The notes below the pieces were generated by a model. That model was not told the DNA's origin and ran no database searches. It worked only from the letters and a program-made list of their open reading frames with translations. DNA of 64,000 bases from Coptis chinensis (Eukaryota; Streptophyta; Magnoliopsida; Ranunculales; Ranunculaceae), in assembly GCA_015680905.1 (NCBI GenBank), contig CM027377.1, forward strand, positions 37,596,501 to 37,660,500, given 5' to 3'. Below, piece by piece: positions 1 to 11,399 of this stretch; position 1 is the first letter of the stretch; every line of letters begins with the position of its first letter. The translations under genes and the position numbers were made by a program.

Positions 1-470
1 GGATGAATTTTCTCTCCCTTACTTTTTGTTTATATACCCCTACTTTTGCTAATTACAGATTTGCTCTCATCCATTCTAAATAAGACATCTCACCCCTTTC
101 ACTTTTTCTTTGCTTTTACTTTTTGGTGTCTTCTTGACCAATATAGGGTTAAGGATAAGTCTTCATAATTTTAAATAAGGGCCTCCATCTTTGGTCTTCT
201 GATTTGAGTCTTTTGACTGTTGACTTTGACTGGTTGACTTTGACTTTTTCAGCACTTTTCTATAGCAGCTACTGGTCTTCATAATAAGCGTGATTAAGGC
301 TCTTTTTGGTGCTAAGACGCAGCTTTTATGATAAGTGGTCTGAAATACTCCTTAACCTGAAAAAGGCAGTAAAAGCTATGAGTTGTCTTTTCGTTAAGTA
401 TAAGAGGAAATGTAATGCAGCAAAATACGGGTAATAAAATGCATATTTGGGAGCTGATCAATATACGAAG
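1..470 (+). repeat. LTR-like dispersed repeat, copy A (cut by window edge)
   Basis: This block matches 2760-3275 over most of its length in the same orientation: a pyrimidine-rich start, then a TTGACTTTGAC cluster (about 216-250), then a shared run around 'gtcttcataataagcg', 'gagttgtctttt' and 'aataaaatgcatatttgg' ending near 'ctgatca'. The composition (promoter-like AT-rich part, short internal ORFs only) is that of an LTR or other dispersed non-coding repeat. No matching coding region lies between the two copies, so I do not call one element. The family is not recognised. Confidence 0.5.
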
Positions 471-1109
471 ATGTAGTCAAAATGATCTTTGTCGTACACC
501 TGTCCCCATTCAACGCAGGTCCCTATGCGATCCCCACCACCCTTTGTCTTCCCATTATGTTTTGTTATAATAGATACTAGATAATGATGATCTCTAAGAG
601 AATGAGATTGAGTTATTTATAGATATTTCTACAGTATCCCCAACACTTGTTTTGCATAAGAGCTCATCAAGGTATGTAGTGTCTTCTAAGGATCAAAATC
701 AATGGACTGCTGTGTAGCGAAAAAGAAGCAAAAGGATCCAAGAGTGTTATTCAAGAGAAATAGAGCCTACGCTTGCAATGATGAAGAACGTAAAGTTGAT
801 AACGAAAAACAAAAAGATGAGACATCTTGAGGACTACACCAAAGAGTTTTGGGATGATACTTTGGGACTCACTTATGTGTGTTATGCTTGCGAAGGTTTC
901 TTTGCAACTATGAGAAAGCACAGACTCATCTTAGGAAAGATCATCCTAAAATTGTTAAGGAAATCATGACTATGAAGCAGGACTACTATATATACTTTCT
1001 TAGGTTCAATTGTAGGATGACTAGTATGTTATCTTATATATGTTAGGCTTGAAGCCTGTCGGTATAGTGTCTTTGTGTTCCTCCTTTTAATGATATAACT
1101 CTTAGGGAG

Positions 1110-1200
1110 ATCTGTAAGGTTGAACCTTTTGCAATAATAATAGGTGGGGGTCTGCCTTAACCATACCCCAGCTTAATTTTTCAAAAAAAAATAAAAATAA
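1110..1200 (+). repeat. Truncated retroposon tail sharing the SINE 3' end
   Basis: The run 'gggtctgccttaacc' followed by an A-rich tail also ends the tRNA-derived SINE at 3311-3676. Only the 3' tail is shared; there is no recognisable tRNA-like head here. It is most simply a 5'-truncated copy, or the tail of a partner LINE that uses the same 3' end. Confidence 0.4.
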
Positions 1201-1348
1201 AAAATTATATGCATACCTATTCTGGAATCTGGATATTGTACTCATGTTGATATGCGCAGTGCATAGGCATGCAATATTCATTGTCTTAAGTTGAATTCTT
1301 CCTTGCAAACTTTGGGTGGACAGACTGTATAGTTAATGTGTTGTTACT

Positions 1349-1848
1349 TGTTAGGCTACATGGCATCTACCCTTGGGGTTTGTAAGGGACATCGATCTTA
1401 CGTCCCACACACTCCACTCTACCTCACATGAATACTTACCTCACATGCTACCAAGAGAACTTGTCATTATCACCACTAGTTCACTCAACATAATCTACCT
1501 ACTCAGGACTACACATGTCACTACACTATGACAAGTACGTGTGAGGCATGCTAATACAAGGCTTCATCATTCACAACTAGAAAACTTCTCCACCCGAGGC
1601 TCTCTCTCTCTCTCTCTCATGGCTTCCAATGCATTTATATGTAAATGGAATGAAGTAGACTATAAACTCATTCCATACACACTCAAATCATTGTAATCAT
1701 CTCCACCACAACCTCCATGAATAAAGATGAAACCCAACCCTTGTGGACGTAAGCAATGACTATGTCGAACCACTTAAATTCTTGTGTCTATTTCTCTTTA
1801 TTATGTGCAATCTCTACTAATCAATACTTTCCCAATAAATCTCTAACA
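1349..1848 (+). repeat. Putative solo LTR of a Copia-type element
   Basis: The stretch begins tgttag and ends ctaaca (short inverted termini). Near its end it has the pattern 'cttgtggacgtaagc' ... 'cgaaccactt' ... 'cttgtgtc', the same R-U5-type order seen in the Copia LTRs at 19154 and 37268 ('cttgtggaagtaggc' ... 'aaaccacggtacatc'). A (CT)n run lies at about 1601-1619. No target duplication was found, so the limits are tentative. Fossil; no internal region is attached. Confidence 0.4.
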
Positions 1849-2409
1849 AGCTAAATTCATATATGGTGTAATGCCCAAATGCCTTTGGTTAAATTTGTGC
1901 ATTTACTTCTACTACTTTGAATCTGGTATATATCAAACTTGAATTAGTACTCGTTTATTTTTAAACTTTAAAACGTTAAGAGTTATATAGTTTCTTTTCA
2001 AATATTCCACTACATCATTTTAAGGGTAAAAGTTGAATACCTCTCTTGAGCCAGGATATTATGAAAAAAAAAAAAAAAAAAAAAAAAAACCCCATTGCAC
2101 AATCATGAGAAGTGGTTAAATTAAGAAGCAATTTATATAGGTTATGGTTTTATACGTGCAAGGTCAACTCAATGACTCAGAGGATTCACCTCAAGTTAGG
2201 GTACTTATGGATAGACTATATAGGCATCCTAGTTAACTACAAGGTCAAGCATTTAAGTGGTCAAACCAGCTGCAACTATGTTGATTAAGCTCAATACTGC
2301 TGGTGGATCATTATCTGGAAGAAGATATAATTGGTATTAATAGCAAAAAAAAATTACAGTTAGTTTCTTTGAAGACTTTGGTCTAGGATCCTAATATTTG
2401 AGTATTAGG
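1849..2409. other. Non-coding AT-rich stretch
   Basis: No gene seen. It contains a run of about 26 A at 2064-2089, possibly the 3' end of an unrecognised retroposon. Confidence 0.5.
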
Positions 2410-3275
2410 GTGTATTTGAGGTTCACCATGGAATGTTCAAGAAGAATGAATGGGAGTTTGATGAAGGGGGAAAGGTAGTTTCAATGGGTTGATCCTTTAA
2501 AGTTCCTACTTTGATTGGTTTTGCAAAAAGAATATGACTTATATTAAAATGAAGACTTGAATGAAAGCAGTGATATGAAACTTGAGTTGAATGAAAACAT
2601 TGATTAGAGCTTGCAAAACATAGAGAACTTGATAAACAACTTGGATTGAAAAGAACTTGATAAATAACAAAGAGGAAAAAAAAAAAAAAAAGACTTGGAA
2701 AAATAAATGACTTGAATTGAAAATCTACACTACTCCTACATGACCATAGATTAATTCTAGGTGCTCTCTCTCCTCTCACTTTTTAGTTTATATATTATAC
2801 CTTTTCCAAGTTACATATTTGCCCTCCTCCCTTGGATTCAAGCCACCTCATGAGTTTGCTTTATGTTTTTTCTTAGATGCAAGACACCTCATGAGTTTGC
2901 TTTTTTGCTTTATACTTTATGTTTTTTATTTTTGCTTTTGGTTTCTTCTTGAGCAAGTTTTAAGCAAGGCTACTTTTGAGACAAGGCCATAGGCTTCAGT
3001 CTTTTGGGTTTGGGTCCTTGACCGATGACCGTTGACTTTGACTTTGACTTTGACTTTTTAGCACTTCCTCATATAAGCTCGAGTCTTCCTAAACAGCGTT
3101 AATAGAGCTTCTTTTGGCGCTAAAGTGCATCTTTTACAATAAGTAGTCTGAAAAGGCTTGTGACATGCAAAGAGTAGCAAAAGTTATGAGTTGTCTGTTT
3201 ATAAAGTATAAGAAGGATATATTTGAAACATTATAAATATAATGTAATAAAATGCACATTTGGAGTCTGATCAGA
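2410..3275 (+). repeat. LTR-like dispersed repeat, copy B
   Basis: Related to 1-470 in direct orientation. Shared landmarks are the TTGACTTTGAC cluster (3028-3060, three near-perfect tandem units), 'tttagcacttcctcatata', 'ggcgctaaagtgc', 'atgagttgtctg' and 'aataaaatgcacatttgg' before 'ctgatca'. This copy extends further upstream and has an extra 'cacctcatgagtttgcttt' duplication at about 2847 and 2889. No coding capacity was seen. Confidence 0.5.
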
Positions 3276-3310
3276 TCCCCATTTAATTAATGTAAGAACT
3301 TATTTACACA

Positions 3311-3676
3311 AGAGCTTCTAACTCAATTGGTTGTGTACCCCTTTCTTCATGGGAGAGGTTGCAAGTTCGAATCTCACCAAGTGTTGGTTGGAATTTCTTT
3401 CTTGTGTAATTATGTGATGGGCCTTTGGGCCAGGTGAGCCTTCGGGCTAGAGATAGGGTGCCGCTAAGATGGGTGGACCAAGGAGTGAAAACAAGTCTTC
3501 ATTGACAAGGTGGATGCGGTTGGGTCTACTCAAAATGGCACATCGGCGAAAGTCTTCGGGCTAGGTTCCATTTGGGGTTGATGAGCCTTCGGGCAATGTA
3601 AGCCTTCGAGCTAGGGTCTTTCAATGTAACCGGTGTGGGTCTGCCTTAACCCTCTAAATATTTCAAAACAAAAAGA
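3311..3676 (+). repeat. tRNA-derived SINE
   Basis: The head carries RNA polymerase III internal promoter boxes: an A-box-like 'taactcaattggtt' (about 3319-3332) and a B-box-like 'gttcgaatctc' (3365-3375), spaced as in a tRNA. It does not fold into a complete tRNA gene: the body runs on for about 300 bases with repeated 'cttcgggct' phrases and ends 'gggtctgccttaaccc' plus an A-rich tail. Clear flanking duplications were not found. It is non-coding and depends on a LINE for movement. Confidence 0.7.
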
Positions 3677-5533
3677 AATGATTTTCTACTCTAAGCAGAA
3701 AATTTAATCTGTGAGTCCATCATTGCTTCACTCCATTAGGTAGAGGCTGCCTTTTTGGGGTACAAGTTTGCCCCAGGCCCAAAGTTTGCTTCCCTCCATG
3801 TACCTGTGAAGCAGTGAAGGTGATGGTAGCTTTTCTTTAACCTATTCTAATCTACATGAACCCTCCAAATCATGTTCTACGTAGCTCTAACAAAATGCTC
3901 TGAGCACGTGTAGTCTCATTTTTTCTAGAATTTTGACCGTTACCAGTTGAGGGGCGGGACTTACCTCTAAAGAACCTTTGTTCCTCTCATTCCAAATGGC
4001 ATAGATCAATGCACAAACATATGCCTTCTCACTTCAGTCTCAATGTTACTTCCTTGGCAAGTCTGCAAAACCATTCTGTAACTAAACTATTAGAAGCAGA
4101 ACCCATACCAAGCTTGGTCTTAACACCTTGCCAAATAAGCTTAGTCTAAGAACATTCAAATTAAATAAGATGCCTAGAGTTCTCTCACTACATTCCACAC
4201 AGACTACAACATGAATGATGTATAATATTATATTTTCACTTACCAATTAACAATTATTGTAAATGCATAAGGTAGTAGCTTATGCTTTCCCATAATGAAT
4301 GTGATACTTTAACAAGTACAACTGAAAACTAAAATGTACAAATGTTGTTGTATGGTGGAATCCTTGTGGAGAAGATGTACGTCATACTGCCTTGTCATTC
4401 TTTAAGAAGCCCAGGTGACAATGTACAGGCCGGCGAGTTGCAAAATCTAATAATAATAATGATGTTTAATTCACAAATAGGAAAAAAGTTTATTTTAATA
4501 GCTTCTAGCCACAACTAATAAATTTTGTACTTCCTTTTGGTTAAGATATATGCCACAACTAATCGTAACCATCATTATGCATAGTGAACGTCGGGTTGTT
4601 GGGTTGGTTATCGGTTTACCCTAATTGCCGGGGTTTGCGGTCTCCTCGTCTTGCTATCTCTCTATGTAGTATGTACCTCATTTTGCATGGAGATTGGGTG
4701 CTAGTGGTGCTACAAAGGGATTTGCTACTGCGTGCTAGAGATGTAAGGAGAACCAAGGCTCGAGTCATTACTAACTTGCGGATATTGCTTATCCGATTGG
4801 CATGCGACTCTTTTTTATACCTTAAGTGTGATGGACTAATATACACAACCAATGTATATTACATACGTGTCCAGCACAACTCATCACGGAAAAAAATTCC
4901 CTGACGAACTTGTAATAGCTCGCTCCATAACGAACCAATAACGACCTCCCAGTTTGATGTGATACCATAACGGTCAGTAACGTACGTGACAACTATCTTC
5001 ATCAAGACTATAGCTTTAGCCACACTCATCAATGCTTTGCCATTACTCTCCATCAATGCTCTATAAAGTCTCACATCAACAAGACCTGACCTGACATAAG
5101 AGAAGATAAAAGATCACCAAGAAGACTATAAAACGAGGAGAGCAACTACGTCTAAAGGATCGAAGTTCTCCAGAGAACTTAACACATGGGGAGCTCTCCA
5201 TCTATTCAGGGCTCTACGCTCCATGCTCCATGCTCAATTCTCCCTAGATCCACTCTAGGCATAATCTTTTTCACTTTCCATCTCACTCCATAAAGCCCAA
5301 TTCCAAACATGAACTAAGTTTGACTTGATTCCAATTCACTGGAGAATTGGATACATAGGCAGCTTGTACAGACCTGAGCTTAGTCAATATACCACATTTC
5401 CACCCAATTTTCCCACGATTCTGCACAAAAGGAACATTTACACTGAGGAATCTCTAGCTAGATTCTCCTATCGTAGGGAACATGGGCTGTGGTTTCCCAA
5501 ACTATACCGATGTGTAGAAAACATGTGCATCAA
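3677..5533. other. No gene recognised
   Basis: Several open frames of 60-108 codons occur on both strands (4584-4904, 4616-4852, 4859-5074, 5325-5651) but none has a recognisable domain, a conserved start context or splice partners. The part from about 5090 to 5330 has LTR-like local repeats ('ctccatgctccatgctc') but no boundaries could be set. Confidence 0.4.
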
Positions 5534-5803
5534 TGTTGGCATATATAAGTGTCCCCGAGCCTACTCTAATAATACTTTAGTTTATTTTATTGAATTTGTT
5601 TTGGATTGTCAGTTGTGGGCCATTCCAACTCAGATCTATGTCTCCATCTAACGGCTATTTGCCTCGATCTCTCCATGTCATGGAGAGAATGATCTCTCCT
5701 CATCACGACTCTTATTAAATTTTCAATTTCTCCATAAACTTGAATTTATGTCAATTCTATTAATATATTAGAGTAGGCTCGGGGACACTCATATATGTCA
5801 ACA
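5534..5803. repeat. Inverted-repeat (foldback/MITE-like) element
   Basis: Arms at 5534-5574 and 5761-5803 are inverted copies over about 40 bases: the left reads 'tgttggcatatataagtg' then 'tccccgagcctactctaa', and the right is its reverse complement with a few changes. The 190-base spacer is AT-rich and non-coding. No target duplication was identified, so the superfamily is unknown. Confidence 0.6.
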
Positions 5804-6241
5804 CTCTCCCTCAACGGGACACGCTGAAAATACACAAGTAGAAAGACTAAACATTTTCCTCTGGTAGGAGTTGAACTAGAAATACACAGTTAAAAGGACC
5901 TAGCAAGAGTTGAACCCAAAATCTCTCAGAAACCAAAGGCTATTAAATTGACAATTTCTCCATAATTAAGCTCTAACTTATGTACTGTTATTAGAAGCGA
6001 TATGAAGGTATACAAGAAATTTCTTTAGTTATTTAGTTGTCTCTTAATTAAGTATTTGAGTTAGTTAAGTCATAAATGCATGTTAGAGGCAGCTTAATTA
6101 GTTGTGTTAATTGAAGGGATGTTCAATAAATTCGCATGGAGTACCAGTACCAAAGGTATGCATATGTGCTTTTGATTACCCCGGTGATATGTATTTATGT
6201 GGTGATACATGAATGATATGTATTTTTCCTCAACACATCAG

Positions 6242-6514
6242 TAGGGCAGGGAATCGGGTCGAGTAGATCTAAATCTGACCCGACTCGATTACCGAATATA
6301 TTGGGTTCGGGTGCATTTTTATATTCGGTTCGGGTTCGGGTATGTCAGGTTCGGGTTCGGATATAATTTTTGGGCTTTTTTTGAATTTTTAGTGTTATCC
6401 AATCGGATCAATCGGGTTCGAATATTAAATTTTGGTTTTATTTGGGTTCAGATATTGTGAAACTATTCGGGTTTGGATTTGGATATAGCCATATCCGACC
6501 CGATCCCTGCCCTA
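6242..6514. mobile_element. hAT-type MITE
   Basis: Terminal inverted repeats begin 'tagggcagggaatcggg' on the left and 'tagggcagggatcggg' on the right (reverse complement). An 8-base flanking duplication differs at one position (cacatcag at 6234-6241, cacatcac at 6515-6522), the size expected for hAT elements. The 273-base body is rich in 'ttcgggt' phrases and non-coding. Confidence 0.8.
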
Positions 6515-6522
6515 CACATCAC

Positions 6523-7718
6523 CCTGAAAGCCAACTTTGATTACCATTGTAAGTGGGTCGGATCACTTAAGTCCACACCCACATGGATCAATGATCCATC
6601 TCTAATATAAGCTACTCCCTGGATCGTGGGATATTATGCACTATGGGTTATCCTACTAGATAGAATAGAATCTATCTTAAATCCCTTGTTGCGCAATTAA
6701 AAGTAGGGGGAGTTGGCTATTTTCTAGCTTTCTTTTAAATACCTTGTGTAGGTATTATAAACAGAGTAAGAAAAAGAACAGAAAACTATCTCAAAGATTT
6801 TACTCTCTACTTTCTCCATTCACCAAGGAGTGGGTTTAAAGTGTGGATTCTAAAGGTTGCATCTAGTAACAATCCTACTCAAGAGATGAGGCTTGTAACA
6901 ACAAACAAGGGTTATCATTCTTCATATTCGGGTTTCTTCAGCTAGGACTAAGGTATGTTCTATAACTCGAATTAGCATGTTAATGTGTGATTTACAACCA
7001 TGAAACACCAAGTTTTGACTAATACTAACATATATATGTATATATACACACACATCCTAGTAGATACCACTTGAGCCAAAACACTTTAGATGTGTCATCT
7101 TATGGGGTGATCGGCATTACATTATGAAATCATGTAAGCTAGCTTGTATTAGTTATTTTTTATGGTGATTCAATCGGGCGCCACACAAATTGGATTGGGC
7201 AGCCTCCAACCCAAGCCCAAACAGCAAAGTCCAAAAGAAAGCCCAGTACACCCCCACCTAAATCGCAAAAATCGGAAAAACCTTCTCAACCGGTATCATC
7301 TCTCTCGCGCACTCACCCACCAAAAAAGCAAAAAAAAAAATTGCATATTCTCGCTTTGAAACAAATTGCATTCGCCCGACTATTGGTATTACACAAATTC
7401 AAATTGTATTCGCCCGACAATTGTATTGACAACCACCGAATTTGATTTGAAATCTCGCAAGTCTGAACCCAAAAAGACAAAAAAAAAATTGTATTTTCTC
7501 GTTTTGAGACAAATTGTATTACAAATTGCATTCGAAATTACATGTAAGTGGAATTTGTGTTTGGAAGGGATATGAAAGTGACCAAAAAACAAAAATAAAC
7601 TTCTCAATTTTTTTAGTCCAAACGACCTGGCTATGTCACCTAAGAGAATGCCCAAAAGACCCCATCATATCGTCTAGCTAAAAACCCAAAAGTTTTGTCT
7701 CAAACGACACTCGGAAAC
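6523..7718. other. No gene recognised; local degenerate repeats
   Basis: Around 7360-7550 the phrases 'attgcattcgcccgac' and 'attgtattcgcccgac' recur, along with 'tttgaaacaaattgcat' variants, giving overlapping short open frames on both strands. I read these as repeat-driven and not as genes. Confidence 0.4.
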
Positions 7719-7876
7719 CGCTTAAGTGTACACTGAAACGACATGGCTACACCGTTTGAGTGTACGCTCAAATGACATGGTGACACCATTTGAGTGTATA
7801 CTCAAACGATATTGCAGAACCGTTTGAGTGTATACTCAAACGACATGGTGAGACCGTTTGAGTGTACACTCAAACG
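7719..7876. repeat. Array of five 34-bp units each centred on a palindrome
   Basis: Units start at 7719, 7753, 7787, 7821 and 7855. Each contains a 22-base palindrome with core 'tttgagtgtacactcaaa' (perfect at 7855-7876, with small changes in the others) joined by a 12-base linker such as 'acatggtgagac'. There is no convincing coding frame. Confidence 0.85.
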
Positions 7877-9144
7877 ACCGTATGGTTTCGTTATGGCGAG
7901 ACTGGTTGGATTAGTTTTTGGGCCGGCTTTGATGGCAAACTTGTAATATAGTAAATTTGTAATATTTCTTTTTTTTTAGGGGGGGGGGGGGTTTACCCAA
8001 TACAATTTGATGAGTGCCCAGTACAGGACCCTTTTTTATCTTTTGTTGTATTTTCAATTGACTTATGCATAAAGCTACAATTTGGTTAGTAGGTGCCTAT
8101 GAATGCACTTTGGACAGTTTTATTTTGACGCTCTAATTGTTAGTGTAATGTGATTTAACTATATCCGCGTGCATTAAATTAAAGCTTTAATTAAAGGAAT
8201 GTGATTGTACCTGGTTTTGGTTCTTTTCGGAGTTTCTGGAATGTGTTCTTATAAAATATTTTTGTAGACTCTTTCATCTTCACCGGCTCGAAAGATTGTG
8301 AATTCTTATAGTTACCTCTATGAATTTGTATTTGTGCTTATATTGGTCATATTATTATGTATATTATTATGTTTTTTTCAATACAGATTATGAAACAAGG
8401 GTTCAGTATAATGCAAGTTTGCAATTAAGGTTGTGTAATTGTTCGTTTTATTAAGTCTTAGGGTTTTACCCAATTTAGGGTCTGTTTTTGCCGAACATGT
8501 TGAAGAAATCGTCTATTGAAGATGAAGATGAGGCCTCACAGATACATTTTGTTGCAAAATTATCCACAATTAAGCTACTCTAATATCTATGGAAATTCAA
8601 AATACATTTTAAAAAAATTGAATGTGTTTTTCTTTATGTTTGGATTTATTTATTTTTTTTATATGATTTGAAGCTTTTCATACAACAAATGCAACATTTT
8701 AAGATGACAACCAGGACAGACAATCCTCCTTTGGTCCCATTGAATCTACAATTAAACTTAAAAGATTTGCTTTAAACATCGTAGGGTTAAAGTATTGCAC
8801 CCCAATAATACACACACAAAAAAACACGATCAACCCAATTTTACTTTTTACTTGTGTGTATTTGAGGGGAGACCCTAATTTCCCATATAGTGGGGAGGAA
8901 ATCCTAATTGGCTCATCTATAGGAGGAAATCCTAATTGGCTCATCACTAGTTAACCAAAACATTGTATAGCAGGGTTGTGTAAATGTGTGTGGGTAGTTA
9001 ACCCAAACATTGTATAGCAGAGTTGTGTAAATATTATTTTACGGGCTATTTGAGTTATAGGACCGAGCTTTTCAACTCTCCTTATGTGGGTTTGTTCGAG
9101 TATCACACTAGAATATATCTTGCCTTCATATATTATATAATATA
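7877..9144. other. No gene recognised
   Basis: It contains a homopolymer G run at about 7980-7991 and two direct duplications ('gaaatcctaattggctcat' near 8897 and 8926; 'acccaaacattgtatagcag' near 8954 and 9001). No open frame here has supporting evidence. Confidence 0.4.
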
Positions 9145-9600
9145 CTAGCTTGTAGGTGCATATGCACCGTTTCTTTTGAAAACATTTATATTTTTTTTAG
9201 AAAATTGGGACTACTGTTTTAGTCGCTAATCCGTTTTAATTTTCTAACAAATTGTTTTAAATGAAGTTTTAATTAAATTTTAAAAACCCATTTTTCAATT
9301 GGGAGAGAGATCTTGTTTTAATAGGATAATAATTCTCGTTTTAATTAGATATGCTAGATTTTCTCTTTTCAATAGGGGAGAAATTATTTTAATAGGAGAA
9401 TGATTTCCGCTTTAATTAGAAGTGTTAAAATTTGTTTTAATAGGAGATGAATTCTCGTTATAATAGGAGATGAATTCCCATTGTAAAAAAAAATATGGTT
9501 TTTCAAATAGGAGAGAAATTTCCGTTTTAATAGGAGATGACGTGGAATTTTAATAGAGCTCGAAAAATACTCCTTGGGAGCTTTAATATTAAAATATAGA
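9145..9600 (-). mobile_element. Small non-autonomous Helitron
   Basis: Read on the minus strand the element begins TC ('tctatattttaatattaa') at 9600 and ends CTAG at 9145. The 14-base perfect palindrome 'ggtgcatatgcacc' (9155-9168) lies 6 bases before the CTAG, the Helitron terminator layout. The flanks are A before TC (9601) and T after CTAG (9144), as expected for insertion between A and T with no duplication. The 456-base body holds degenerate repeats of 'ttttaataggagatgaatt' type and no coding region. Confidence 0.8.
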
Positions 9601-9686
9601 TATGTTGCCTTCACCTATAAACTTTTTCGTTAATTGTTCTTTCATTAATTGTTCTTTCAGAATTCTTCCAAGCCCATTATATGAAT

Positions 9687-9852
9687 GAACTCCGACTTAT
9701 ATGAACTCTACCACCAAAAGAAGCATGAACTCCGACTTATATGAACTCTACCACCAAAAGCGGACTCTCCCTATAAAACATCATCCCAAACAAAGTGATT
9801 TCAACTTATATGGAGAATCTCCCTATAAAACATCATCCCAAACAAAGTGATT
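9687..9852. repeat. Two adjacent local tandem duplications
   Basis: A 34-base segment starting 'gaactccgacttatatg' occurs at 9687-9720 and 9727-9760 (period 40). Directly after it a second segment starting 'ctccctataaaacatc' occurs at 9767-9800 and 9819-9852 (period 52). Copies are almost identical, so both duplications look recent. Confidence 0.85.
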
Positions 9853-10633
9853 TTGAAATTTAAGACCGTTGGATAATTTTGTAATATTGTAAGCTAATTT
9901 TGATTTGTCTAGATCCACATCTTCAAATATACCGATTTTTTCTAAAAATAATCTGGGGAGAATCACTTCCAAGGAGTTTTTTTTAGAGTTCGTAGGTGGA
10001 GTTCATATCACGAGCAGGTTGATCTTTTCCTGATAAACATCTCACCGTTGTTGAAGCAAGCAATCCGTTGTAAAGTGACTGGGAATAAGCGCAAAAAGAA
10101 CCATTGTGGATCTTTTCAAGTTGGGGTGAGGAGGAGTTAAAATTAACACGTGTTTTTCCTTTGTCAATTGGCATAATTAGTACCACTCTATCGATAACTG
10201 CATTATATCGGACAATATCCAACACCCACCAAACTTGAATTTTATAATGTGATTTTGCACTAAAATCATTAAAATTAAAATTAAAATTCTTGGCAAGTTT
10301 TACTGCAACATATCATCAGCATATACTCATGGAGCACACGCAATAGATACGAGTAAAACGAAAGAACGCGTAATACATATTTGAGGAAGCAATTTGAAAT
10401 ATAGTGGACGCGAAACACACATACATATGCATATATATGAGCCACTTATTCAGAACCCACCAACAACACAGAAACTTATATAATTAACCATACATAGCAA
10501 CCATAACACAGAACTGACACACTCTACTACTAAATCTTGCAGTAATAGCCGTTGATCGATCTCCTCCCACATCAGAAAACAACCAAGTACATCAAGGAGA
10601 AGAATGCATGCACACATGTTATTGTTTTCTTTC
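9853..10633. other. Intergenic, includes the probable oleosin 3' UTR
   Basis: No gene seen between the tandem duplications and the oleosin stop. The segment from about 10450 to 10633 directly follows the oleosin stop codon on the minus strand and probably contains its 3' untranslated region. Confidence 0.4.
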
Positions 10634-11053
10634 TTAGTGTCCACCACTACTACCAGTGAGTTGTTGCTGCCCGAACTCCTTAATATCTCTAGCCTTACTA
10701 GCCAACTTATGACGTGCCTGATCAAGTTGGTCAGCACCAGTTGGATGTCTACCCTTGATATAATCATACATCCATTTTAACGCAGTTATAGCGCCGATAC
10801 CAAACCCTCCAGACGTCACGAACCCACCGATAATCAAGACCACGGTGATAATTGCAGGTACTAAAACTGGACTACATATGACCAGAACTGGTGTTGCTAT
10901 AGTGAGCATAATCACTGTTCCTACCAAAAGTAGACCTGAAAGTAACAGAAGTGAACCACCAGCTGTTACTGCTGTTGCTGCTTTCACTAGTTGATATCCT
11001 AGTGAACGGTTTTGTTCTTGACGGCCGTGATGTTGTGGATCAGACATTTTCAT
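10634..11053 (-). CDS. Oleosin (low-molecular-weight form)
   Basis: A single-exon gene for a 139-residue lipid-body coat protein. The layout is a short polar N-terminus (about residues 1-22), a central uncharged hydrophobic hairpin of about 70 residues, and a charged amphipathic C-terminus. The hairpin turn carries the proline knot in exact P-x5-S-P-x3-P form ([12 protein letters not shown]), the hallmark of the family. Oleosins cover triacylglycerol droplets in seeds and pollen and stop them fusing. The C-terminal side lacks the extra block of about 18 residues found in high-molecular-weight oleosins, so this is the L form. Translation may start at Met1 or Met3; the first is in frame and I use it. 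Upstream G-boxes and RY-like motifs fit seed expression. Confidence 0.95.
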   Translation of the reverse strand: MKMSDPQHHGRQEQNRSLGYQLVKAATAVTAGGSLLLLSGLLLVGTVIMLTIATPVLVICSPVLVPAIITVVLIIGGFVTSGGFGIGAITALKWMYDYIKGRHPTGADQLDQARHKLASKARDIKEFGQQQLTGSSGGH

Positions 11054-11160
11054 TAAATCTACGGTGGTGATATAATTGAGAGAGTGAAAAAAAATGTAAA
11101 TATATGATCACAAGACGAGTTGTGAAATTGAGATGTGTGTCTGGTGAAGGCTTATAGAGA

Positions 11161-11367
11161 GTGTTTATATAGCTGGAAAAGAATAAGAGGTGTTGTTGCA
11201 CGTGTTAGGAGGATGTGGCACGTGGGACCTAAAGGTTTGCATGAAACGGAAATGGTTAGTGTTTTGACACGCGGTTTTTGTCTTATTTTGAGGCGATATG
11301 CACGAAGAAGTCCGTATTATTTTGCGAAGTTAAAAGTTGAAAGACAAATCCCGTGTTTTCTCATGCA
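11161..11367 (-). promoter_or_regulatory. Oleosin promoter: TATA box, two G-box/ABRE cores, RY-like motifs
   Basis: On the minus strand a TATA box (ctatataaacac, 11161-11172) lies about 110 bases upstream of the oleosin start. Two CACGTG cores follow upstream at 11199-11204 and 11219-11224, and CATGCA/TGCATG cores occur at 11238-11243 and 11362-11367. G-box/ABRE plus RY is the usual combination for ABA- and ABI3-type control of seed storage genes. The motifs are seen directly; the regulation is inferred. Confidence 0.65.
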
Positions 11368-11399
11368 TTCCATCGACTAATAACCAGTTTTGGTGGAAT

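Noticed and set aside
1-3275. One LTR element with copies A and B as its LTRs
   Set aside because: The segment between them has no gag or pol remnant, no primer-binding site, and holds other repeats; two separate insertions are simpler.
3311-3380. Possible tRNA gene
   Set aside because: Only A- and B-box-like phrases are present; the acceptor and anticodon stems do not pair and the sequence continues as a SINE body.
7719-7876. CRISPR-like array
   Set aside because: The spacers are near-identical 12-base linkers and this is a plant nuclear genome; it is an ordinary tandem repeat of palindromes.
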